From Chitinophagales bacterium (GTDB taxonomy: Bacteria > Bacteroidota > Bacteroidia > Chitinophagales > Saprospiraceae), in NCBI GenBank assembly GCA_013298445.1, contig JAAFHQ010000324.1:1-6855 (forward strand): 6,855 bases of DNA, written 5' to 3'. Every line of letters begins with the position of its first letter. The stretch's first letter is position 1. The position numbers and the translations under genes are program-made. Below are positions 1 through 5,941 of the stretch, piece by piece. The notes below the pieces were generated by a model. It had not been told where the DNA came from, did not search any database, and was given only the letters and a program-made list of their open reading frames with translations.

Positions 1-1674
1 AAAATTATTGGGGAAACTGTACGGGAAAACTTCTTTGGTGAGCCCGCCTCCAATCTGACTCAGCTTTCTGAAGGCCAGATGAAAGGTATGTTCGCCAACG
101 GTCGGGCCGGAGTAGACCTCCTGCTGGACAACCGCAATACCTTGACTTTTAGTGGCTCTTATGTACGGGGGAAATTCAGCCCCACTGACGCCATCACCAA
201 TACCACCGACTTCTTGTATCCCGGCAACACGGTAACCAGCGAATATGTACGCAGCTCTGAGCAAGACCGCAACTTCCGCAACTTTGGGGTGACCACCCAG
301 TTCAAACACCTCTTCCCCAAAAAAGGTGCAGAATGGACGGCGGACTTTAACTTCAACAAAGTGCGTTTTGAAGGGGGCAGCTCTTACCTGACCCAATACG
401 ATTCCGGACTCAGCAGCCGGGAAATGCAGGAAAGTTTGGGAGAGGGCAGTTTCATGACCATCCAGACCGACTTTGTGAACCCGCTCAAAAAAGATTTCAA
501 ACTCGAAGGTGGCCTCAAAGCGGTAATGCGCAACAACCGCAACGACAACATGAACTCTGTGTTTGATGCCGATCTCAACGCCTGGCGGGCCGTTCCACAA
601 TTGTCCGACCACTTCAAGTTCGACGACGATGTATACGCTGGTTACTTGCAGCTGAGCAAGACAAGCAAAAACTGGGGTTTCCAGGTGGGCTTGCGCGCTG
701 AGAGCAGCCTTTACCGGGGTGCTTTGACCGACCGCGACTCTTCGTTTAGCATTGCTTACCCGATCAGTTTGTTCCCGAGTGCGTTTGTGACGCGGAAATT
801 GAACGATCAGGATCAAATTCAGTTGGCGTATACCCGCCGGGTCAATCGGCCGAATTTTTTCCAGACGATGCCATTTACCGATTTCTCCGATTCACTCAAC
901 CTGCGTCGGGGTAGTCCTACTTTGCTTCCTGAGTTTACCAACTCTCTGGAATTGTCGTACCAGAACATTTTTGCCAAAAACCACAACTTGCTCATCTCGT
1001 TGTACTACAAGCAGGCGAGCAACTTGATCGCTTCCTACCAGTTTACGGAATACAATGACGTATTGAAAAAAGAGGTGGTGATCACCAGTTTTGCCAACAG
1101 CAACAATGCCTCGGCTACCGGTGCTGAATTTACTTTGAAAAACAGCTTCTTCGGCTGGCTGGATTTAACTTCCAACCTGAACCTTTTTATGGCTACGGTG
1201 GATGCCAGTAACGTGGAAAGCGGCCTGAAAGTGAACCGCACCAGCGGCTTCTTTAAGGAGATTGTGCAGATCAAATTGCCAAAAGGTTTTGCACTCCAGA
1301 TCAACGGGGAATACCGCTCGCGGGCTTCCTTTACGCCAGCAACCAACACCGACCCCTTCCAGGGTGGTGGCCCTCCTGCTCAAAACACGGCTCAAGGTTA
1401 CACCAAAAGTTACTGGTTCTTGGATGCTTCTATCCGCAAGGACATCATGAAAAATCAAGGGACTTTGACCCTGAGTGCATCCGATATTTTCAAGACCCGC
1501 AAGTTTGGTTCCTACACCGTAACCGACTTCTTTACGCAGGAAACCTCGCGGATCATGAACCCGCAGCTGCTCCGCCTGAACTTTTCCTACCGTTTTGGGA
1601 AAATGGACATGTCCCTCTTCAACCGGAAAAACAACCGGACGAACATGCAGGGTGGGGATATGATGCAGAATTAA
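1..1674 (+). CDS. Outer-membrane β-barrel of a TonB-receptor-like protein, C-terminal part (5' end outside window)
   Basis: The reading frame is open from the first base to the TAA at 1672-1674, so the visible 557 residues are the C-terminal part of a longer gene; the Met codon at 79 is internal, not the start. The protein is a run of alternating aromatic/polar β-strands separated by Asn/Asp-rich loops, typical of a large outer-membrane barrel. Around visible residues 277-315 it has YTRRVNRPNFFQ, then RRGSPTLLPEFTNSLELSY, the signature segment of the Bacteroidota 'outer membrane beta-barrel family' (OMP_b-brl_3 type, related to TonB-dependent receptors). By family analogy the missing N-terminus should hold a signal peptide, a carboxypeptidase-regulatory-like domain and a plug; this is inference. 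The end is unusual in running past the last predicted strand (LNFSYRFGK) into a basic, Asn/Met-rich tail ending GGDMMQN. The substrate cannot be told. A strong terminator follows. Confidence 0.88.
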   Translation, partial: KIIGETVRENFFGEPASNLTQLSEGQMKGMFANGRAGVDLLLDNRNTLTFSGSYVRGKFSPTDAITNTTDFLYPGNTVTSEYVRSSEQDRNFRNFGVTTQFKHLFPKKGAEWTADFNFNKVRFEGGSSYLTQYDSGLSSREMQESLGEGSFMTIQTDFVNPLKKDFKLEGGLKAVMRNNRNDNMNSVFDADLNAWRAVPQLSDHFKFDDDVYAGYLQLSKTSKNWGFQVGLRAESSLYRGALTDRDSSFSIAYPISLFPSAFVTRKLNDQDQIQLAYTRRVNRPNFFQTMPFTDFSDSLNLRRGSPTLLPEFTNSLELSYQNIFAKNHNLLISLYYKQASNLIASYQFTEYNDVLKKEVVITSFANSNNASATGAEFTLKNSFFGWLDLTSNLNLFMATVDASNVESGLKVNRTSGFFKEIVQIKLPKGFALQINGEYRSRASFTPATNTDPFQGGGPPAQNTAQGYTKSYWFLDASIRKDIMKNQGTLTLSASDIFKTRKFGSYTVTDFFTQETSRIMNPQLLRLNFSYRFGKMDMSLFNRKNNRTNMQGGDMMQN

Positions 1675-1715
1675 TTGAATTTGGTTAATTGATTGATAAT
1701 TTACATCAGATCAAG

Positions 1716-1757
1716 GCGGCGTGTACCGGAGTTGGATATCCGGACACGCCGCTTTTT
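1716..1757 (+). terminator. Intrinsic terminator after the outer-membrane receptor gene
   Basis: GCGGCGTGT plus CCGGA (1716-1724 and 1726-1730, with A1725 bulged) pairs with TCCGGACACGCCGC (1739-1752), giving a 14-bp GC-rich stem and an 8-base loop. Five T residues follow directly (1753-1757). Upstream AA at 1713-1714 can extend the pairing into the T run. It lies 41 bases after the receptor stop codon and is oriented to end that transcript, isolating the next gene. Confidence 0.85.
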
Positions 1758-1888
1758 GTTTATTTGAAAAAATTCTAGTCCATTTCACAGGTCAATCCGC
1801 TCAATTTGCCCTGGTCAAAGCCCTGCAAAAATGCCTTGCAATTGCTCAGCTCATTCTCCATTTTTGCACTGATAAACAAATGTCCCCC

Positions 1889-1918
1889 TTGACTCCAAGC
1901 CTCAAAAAATTGTATCTT
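1889..1918 (+). promoter_or_regulatory. Possible promoter for the Uma2-family gene
   Basis: TTGACT at 1889-1894 and TATCTT at 1913-1918 are 18 bases apart. The site also resembles the Bacteroidota pattern (TTG, 21 bases, TATCTTGT), though the last two bases do not fit TAnnTTTG. A transcript would begin around 1925, just before the ATG at 1937 and after the competing ATG at 1880. The sequence between the terminator and this site (1758-1888) shows no other feature I can support. Confidence 0.35.
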
Positions 1919-1936
1919 GTTCCAAAATCTTCCAAT

Positions 1937-2494
1937 ATGTCTGTTCAGATACAGCGGCGATTGTTCACCGTAAGCGAGTACAACAAGATGGCTGAAGCAG
2001 GAATACTGCCTGAGCGTGGGGTGGAGTTGATCAACGGAGAAATCTTCAACATGAGCCCAATTGGAATAAGGCATAACTCCATGGTGAGCAAATTGACTCA
2101 CTTTTTAGTAGCACAGGTAGGCCAAAATGCACTGGTATTCCCCCAATGCGCTTTCATGGCGAGTGAGTTTACACAACCTGAACCAGACCTTGCTTTGGCC
2201 AAATTCAGATCAGACTACTATGTCAATGCGATGCTTCGTAGTACGGATTTATTTCTCCTGATCGAAGTGTCTGATACCACTTTTAACTACGACAACAAGG
2301 TAAAACGGGAACTTTATGCTGCCGTAGGGGTATCTGAATATTGGGTAGTTGATTTGAACAAACAAAAAGTCCATGCCTACTGGGATAGTCAGGAAGGCAG
2401 CTACCAAAACAGCAAAGTGTATAAAAAAGGAGATGCCTTGTGCGCCCAGCACTTGGATTTAACTTTGGAAATGGATTGGCTTTGGACCTGGTAA
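1937..2494 (+). CDS. Uma2 family protein (DUF820, PD-(D/E)XK nuclease-like fold)
   Basis: A 185-residue protein, the normal size for the Uma2 family, which has a restriction-endonuclease-like fold and a mostly unknown cellular role. Visible landmarks in order are: N-terminal FTVSEYNKMAEAGILPERG; VELINGEIFNMSP with E30; PEPDLAL with candidate metal ligand D84; LIEVSDTTFNYD with E110 and D119; and KVKRELYAAVGVSEYWVVD (residues 121-139), the most conserved stretch of the family. K121 or K123 could be the basic residue. The frame is open further upstream, but its GTG at 1721 lies inside the terminator hairpin and the ATG at 1880 precedes the likely promoter. The ATG at 1937 gives the family-typical N-terminus, so it was chosen. 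No Shine-Dalgarno is visible, which is common in Bacteroidota. No partner gene is adjacent: it is an orphan between a terminator and a convergent gene. Nuclease activity is not demonstrated for most family members. Confidence 0.85.
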   Translation: MSVQIQRRLFTVSEYNKMAEAGILPERGVELINGEIFNMSPIGIRHNSMVSKLTHFLVAQVGQNALVFPQCAFMASEFTQPEPDLALAKFRSDYYVNAMLRSTDLFLLIEVSDTTFNYDNKVKRELYAAVGVSEYWVVDLNKQKVHAYWDSQEGSYQNSKVYKKGDALCAQHLDLTLEMDWLWTW

Positions 2495-2496
2495 AC

Positions 2497-3183
2497 TTAT
2501 TTGAAAAAGTAAGTTAGTCCAATCCCTAATACTCCACTCGTAGAAAAGTTGCCAGAAATGGAAGAGGCTGAATTATTGTCCGATTTGGGCTCTACCTGTA
2601 AGCTAAACCCTCCGAAATACCCTCCCAAACCAAAACGTGGGCTCAGAAAATAGATCAAACCTGGACTAAGTTTAAGCGCATAATACTGTCGTTTGGTGGA
2701 GATGTTTAGCTCTGCTTTACCGGTGATTTGTTGGGTATAATCATTGTTTTGAAAAGTGGCGACCACATTCCCAGACAATACCAGTGCCAATCTTTCTTTT
2801 AGACTGATGTACCGATTGAGCCCTATGGATAGATCGGTACTAGTATACTCGTTTTTTGTTGCGGCTTGCTCACTGATGAACAAGGGTTGACCATTTGGTT
2901 GGGAATCTACGGAAGTATAGATGAGACTGAAGCCCTCATCTTTGTAGGAGTAAAGGTTGGCTCCTAAGGTATAAGCCATCTTGTCGGTGAAGAAGCGCCC
3001 TCCACCAATGTTAATGCCCATGTTGTTGGAACTGGTTTTTGTGCCTGTGATGCTCCGATCACTTGCATTGTAAAATGATAGGCTTCCATTCAGAAAGCCT
3101 TGCCCTTTGCTCAATTGCCCAAAGAGCGGCTGGTAGAAACTGCTTGAACCAATCAGGCAGAGGATAAGTATGGTATTTTTCAT
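2497..3183 (-). CDS. Small outer-membrane β-barrel protein (porin-like), second gene of a pair
   Basis: 228 residues. An N-terminal signal peptide is clear: Lys2, a hydrophobic core (ILILCLIGSS) and probable cleavage near residues 22-24 (LFGQ). The mature part is made of amphipathic strands with Gly/aromatic alternation, such as GINIGGGRFFTDKMAYTLG (about residues 56-74) and LSPGLIYFLSPRFGLGG (172-188), ending in the strand GVLGIGLTYFFK. This matches the general 'outer membrane protein beta-barrel domain' type (about 8 strands, roughly 200 residues). Substrate or structural role is unknown. It starts 24 bases after the stop of the upstream barrel gene on the same strand, so the two are probably cotranscribed. 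Its stop faces the Uma2 stop with two bases between. The segment around 172-193 resembles residues 144-165 of the upstream neighbour, suggesting duplication. No terminator follows. Confidence 0.75.
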   Translation of the reverse strand: MKNTILILCLIGSSSFYQPLFGQLSKGQGFLNGSLSFYNASDRSITGTKTSSNNMGINIGGGRFFTDKMAYTLGANLYSYKDEGFSLIYTSVDSQPNGQPLFISEQAATKNEYTSTDLSIGLNRYISLKERLALVLSGNVVATFQNNDYTQQITGKAELNISTKRQYYALKLSPGLIYFLSPRFGLGGYFGGFSLQVEPKSDNNSASSISGNFSTSGVLGIGLTYFFK

Positions 3184-3207
3184 GGTCGATTAATTTTGGG
3201 TGGATGA

Positions 3208-3831
3208 TTATTTAGAGGTTGCTGGGTGGAGTAAATAATACCGTAGGCTAAATATCGGGATGGCACGAAGTTCCAGTTTTTTAGAACGGGTCGTAAAATC
3301 TTGATTGCCAAGATTGAAACGGGTAGACGAATAAGAAAACTCTCCCAATCCAGCCTCAAATGCAAAGCGCCTGCTAAAGAAATAACTGATCGCAGGGCTG
3401 AGTTGAACCTGAATGGAAGGATTGGTTTCAATGTTCTCGGCAAAATTGAATCTGCCAGTCACCTGAGCGTGTACGATGCCATAAAAGCCAGATTTTAAAT
3501 CAATATAATGCCGGATAAATGGCCCTATTCCGAGCTGGTAAAAATTGTATTTGATTGGAAAACGTCTATACTGAAAAGGCAAACTTAAGCCCATACTCCA
3601 TCGAGGGGAAAGCATTATCCCTATTTCGGGCTGAAGGGTTGTAGAGAAATAACTCTGACTTTTTTGTTGTTGAGTTTCAAAGGAAAACTGGCCACCGAGA
3701 TGGAATTGACCTGATTGGACTTGGGCCAAAAGCTTAGTGGATAAACAAAACCAAATAAGCAGAAGGGGGACAATACGCCAGGGTGGAGCTTTGTATCCAG
3801 CCCTCCAATACAGTGTTGAAATGGGAATCAT
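3208..3831 (-). CDS. Small outer-membrane β-barrel protein, first gene of a pair
   Basis: 207 residues. The N-terminus has an unusually long n-region (about 19 residues, with Arg10, Lys14 and Arg19) before the hydrophobic core VPLLLIWFCLS, with likely cleavage after LLA (residues 34-36). No in-frame Met lies closer to the core, and the start at 3831 sits about 25 bases from the predicted transcription start, so it was kept. The mature chain is strand-rich: GQFHLGGQFSF at its beginning, GIMLSPRWSMGLSLPFQYR (71-89), then LSPAISYFFSRRFAFEAG (144-161), and a final strand IPIFSLRYYLL. This is typical of small Bacteroidota outer-membrane barrels; no function can be assigned. The C-terminal HPATSK tail follows the last strand. 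It is first in a two-gene unit and is preceded by a good TAnnTTTG promoter. Confidence 0.7.
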   Translation of the reverse strand: MIPISTLYWRAGYKAPPWRIVPLLLIWFCLSTKLLAQVQSGQFHLGGQFSFETQQQKSQSYFSTTLQPEIGIMLSPRWSMGLSLPFQYRRFPIKYNFYQLGIGPFIRHYIDLKSGFYGIVHAQVTGRFNFAENIETNPSIQVQLSPAISYFFSRRFAFEAGLGEFSYSSTRFNLGNQDFTTRSKKLELRAIPIFSLRYYLLHPATSK

Positions 3832-3862
3832 GGTTTGAGCTTGAAAGGTGTAACGTATAAAG

Positions 3863-3895
3863 CAAAATTACTTTCTTTCAAGACGCCGCTAGCAA
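3863..3895 (-). promoter_or_regulatory. Bacteroidota-type promoter for the two-barrel unit
   Basis: Read on the minus strand, TTG (3895-3893) is followed after 22 bases by TAATTTTG (3870-3863), an exact match to the Bacteroidota −7 element TAnnTTTG. A start of transcription near 3856 would give a leader of about 25 bases before the ATG at 3831. The spacing is at the long end of what is accepted for this promoter class. Confidence 0.55.
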
Positions 3896-3907
3896 TACAA
3901 TTGCGGC
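3885..3907. promoter_or_regulatory. Nested inverted repeats over the −33 region of the barrel promoter
   Basis: GCAAT-ACA-ATTGC (3892-3904) is a perfect 5-3-5 dyad that covers the TTG of the predicted promoter. Outer arms GCCGC (3885-3889) and GCGGC (3903-3907) form a second inverted repeat overlapping it by two bases. No T run follows in either direction, so it is not an intrinsic terminator. A regulator binding site is possible but short dyads like this also arise by chance. Confidence 0.25.
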
Positions 3908-3964
3908 TTACCGAAATGCTAATATTTTGTTAAAACCATGACCCGCCATCCTTTCTGTTATAAC

Positions 3965-5767
3965 TCACTCAAACGAATAAGTTTCCTTGATGCCCGCCAA
4001 GGCCAGTTCCGCCTTCGACAATTCCGCATCGAAACAGGGCCGGTTCACTACCGCACCCTCAGGCAAGTTTTGATAATAAACGATCGCATCCGCTAAATTG
4101 CCAATAAAGGATTTGAAGTAGTTTCTAACTTTTCTATCCTCCAGCTCAGCGTATTTGCTGATCAATTGTTCCTTTAAATAATTGAGGTACAATTTCATTT
4201 CCGCCATAAACATATGGGGGCGACTTGGATTGTTTACCAGATCAACCCGACCATAAATGTGGTCTATCATGGTTTTTAAGGAGACAATCTTCGAAAAATT
4301 TACAATATTGGGCCCAGGGCAAATGTTCACCGCTGGGTGTTTTTCCAGAAAGGTAACCCCGTGCGCTAGGGCAGCAGAATTGCTCAATCCGATGCACAAA
4401 CATTCTTTTTCCAGAACTTCCGTTTGTTTCTTCTCAAATTCAGCTTCGGGCAACTCCATGGTTTTTAACTGCTTCAGTTTTAAATTCTGGTATTTGCGCG
4501 ATGCCGTACAAATGGGCTCTTTGGTGAACTCGGTATTAAAACGCAACAATTTTTCAGGACAAGGGCTTCCTGGTTTGCCATTGACAATCCGCTGTTGCTT
4601 CTCGATGTCTGCCGTGGTACCCCTCAAATAATGAAACCGCACGCCCAAGGGGGAACTATTGCTCAAAACCAAATCTTGCTCCTTGGCCTTACTCAACAAG
4701 TTGAGCGTATGTTCATCCACGGTCGTTGCTTCAGGAACCAGTAAAAATGGAGTTCCCCAGCCCGTGCTGGCCACGCCATAATGGGTGCGTAAAAAAGCAT
4801 CTTCACGAAAGGTGCCAATCCCGCCCTGAACTGTGATGTCTACCGCCGGACTTTGACTGAGTTCCCTACCCAGTTTTTGATGGATGGCTGTTTTGTAGAG
4901 CTCAAAAATGCCATCGGTCAATTCCTGGCTTTTTGATTTGAATTCCTCCAGGATTGGTCCCAGTAAAAAACCATCGCTGGCAAAAGCATGGCCCCCGCAG
5001 TTCAGGCCCGATTCAATTCTAAATTCACTCACCCAAATCCCTTTTTTGGCTAAAAACTTGCCTTGAATCAAAGCTGAGCGGTAATCACTTACTTTGATTA
5101 CTATTTTTTTGCGGAACTGGAGGTTTTCATCTGGATCAAAAGCATCAACCTGTTCCAGGTAGGTGTACAGCCGGGGGTTCATTCCTGCCGAAAAAACAAT
5201 CGCAGAATCATCGAGGTTGCTGTTGATGTAGCCACGCAAGGCGGTCACTGCATCTGATCCATTGGGGATGATGTTACCTTGTTTGTCCCACTTGTCACCG
5301 TCAACCTTGGTCATGATATTGACCAGAATACTTCCGGCTACCAATTGTGTCCTCAGATGGTTCTGAATAGCCAAACGCTCCTCTTCATCCGTACATGTTG
5401 CCATGTTCTGATAGCTTTTTTTTAATGGACTATCGTCAGGAAGCATTTCAAAGTATTGCACAATTTCATTGCCTTCCACAAACGCTTCTGCCCGCATTTT
5501 CTGCATTTGCTCCTGCACAATGGCATTCATCAGATCCAAATAAGCCGTAATTCTTTTGGCGCGGTAGTCTGATTCCTTGGTGGTAATGTGCTCATAATGC
5601 CTACCTGTATGGCGACAATAATACTCGCGCATCGTTTCGGTCAGGTGGTCCTCCATGATGGAAACAACCGATGAAATGCCAAAACGAGCTACCTTGATCG
5701 GGGAGTCAATCGTATAAGAAAGCCCCATTACAGGGATATGGAATGTATGCGCTGTTCGTTGATTCAT
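3965..5767 (-). CDS. Uncharacterised TIM-barrel protein resembling nitronate monooxygenase / PfaD-type flavin enzymes, with cysteine-rich region
   Basis: 600 residues, no signal peptide or membrane segment, so cytoplasmic. The N-terminus HIPVMGLSYTIDSPIKVARFGISSVVSI (10-37) reads like the first strand and helix of a nitronate monooxygenase-type FMN barrel. Later landmarks fit the same fold: SGLNCGGHAF (253-262), comparable to the family's EAGGH motif, and VQGGIGT (313-319) followed by GWGTPFLLVPEA (336-347), comparable to the GGI...GT.FL phosphate-binding end. At 600 residues it is much longer than a typical 320-370-residue nitronate monooxygenase. Extra parts are a charged helical segment (about 40-140), a cysteine-bearing stretch with C403, C420, C456, C458 and C483, and a helical C-terminus (about 495-600). 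No characterised function is recognised. The superfamily binds FMN and uses it in oxidation or enoyl reduction; activity here is inference. The ATG at 5767 is the first in frame. The gene lies between a flavin reductase upstream and the barrel pair downstream, same strand, with 133 non-coding bases before the barrel genes. Confidence 0.7.
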   Translation of the reverse strand: MNQRTAHTFHIPVMGLSYTIDSPIKVARFGISSVVSIMEDHLTETMREYYCRHTGRHYEHITTKESDYRAKRITAYLDLMNAIVQEQMQKMRAEAFVEGNEIVQYFEMLPDDSPLKKSYQNMATCTDEEERLAIQNHLRTQLVAGSILVNIMTKVDGDKWDKQGNIIPNGSDAVTALRGYINSNLDDSAIVFSAGMNPRLYTYLEQVDAFDPDENLQFRKKIVIKVSDYRSALIQGKFLAKKGIWVSEFRIESGLNCGGHAFASDGFLLGPILEEFKSKSQELTDGIFELYKTAIHQKLGRELSQSPAVDITVQGGIGTFREDAFLRTHYGVASTGWGTPFLLVPEATTVDEHTLNLLSKAKEQDLVLSNSSPLGVRFHYLRGTTADIEKQQRIVNGKPGSPCPEKLLRFNTEFTKEPICTASRKYQNLKLKQLKTMELPEAEFEKKQTEVLEKECLCIGLSNSAALAHGVTFLEKHPAVNICPGPNIVNFSKIVSLKTMIDHIYGRVDLVNNPSRPHMFMAEMKLYLNYLKEQLISKYAELEDRKVRNYFKSFIGNLADAIVYYQNLPEGAVVNRPCFDAELSKAELALAGIKETYSFE

Positions 5768-5822
5768 TGTGCGTTTTTAAGCTGCAATCTGGCTATTCTA
5801 GGGTGTAGGCGTACCATAACTA

Positions 5823-5842
5823 GGAAGAGGAAGAGGAAAAGG
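5823..5842. repeat. Short purine-rich hexamer-like repeat in the leader
   Basis: GGAAGAGGAAGAGGAAAAGG is about three imperfect copies of a GGAAGA/GGAAAA unit on the plus strand, CT-rich on the minus-strand transcript. It lies just downstream of the predicted −7 element. It is short and may be simple low complexity. Confidence 0.4.
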
Positions 5843-5876
5843 CAATGATACAATTTAAAAGAATGCAATTGTCAAA
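5843..5876 (-). promoter_or_regulatory. Possible promoter for the TIM-barrel protein gene
   Basis: On the minus strand, TTTG (5876-5873) and TATCATTG (5850-5843) are 22 bases apart. The second element fits TAnnTTTG with one mismatch, and the spacing equals that of the barrel promoter at 3863-3895. The predicted leader would be about 65-70 bases and includes a pyrimidine-rich tract, the complement of the GGAAGA-type repeat at 5823-5842. The site argues for transcription independent of the upstream reductase. Confidence 0.4.
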
Positions 5877-5941
5877 GGTAAGCTTTTAACTGATGCCTGA
5901 AAGTGACTTTTTTCAACGTGCCTGAGGAGAGCATTGATGCT

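Noticed and set aside
79..81. ATG at 79 as the start of the receptor gene
   Set aside because: The frame is open to base 1 and the protein is already barrel-like there, lacking signal peptide and plug. The true start is outside the window.
1035..1458. Open frames on the minus strand and a second plus-strand frame inside the receptor gene
   Set aside because: They overlap a well-supported barrel coding region and have no recognisable domains; they are shadows of its codon bias.
1671..1692. Direct repeat TTAATTGA at 1671-1678 and 1685-1692
   Set aside because: Eight AT-rich bases repeated once beside a stop codon are easily due to chance and there is no further structure.
1721..1936. A longer N-terminus for the Uma2-family protein starting at GTG 1721 or ATG 1880
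   Set aside because: GTG 1721 lies inside the terminator stem, the added residues do not look like the family, and ATG 1880 lies upstream of the likely promoter. The ATG at 1937 gives the usual family length.
4257..4631. 124-codon plus-strand frame inside the TIM-barrel protein gene
   Set aside because: It is antisense to a strongly supported gene, its translation shows no domain, and no promoter is evident.
5885..5940. Terminator after the flavin reductase
   Set aside because: Only a weak 4-bp AGCA/TGCT stem and direct copies of TGCCTGA were found, with no stem followed by a T run on the minus strand.
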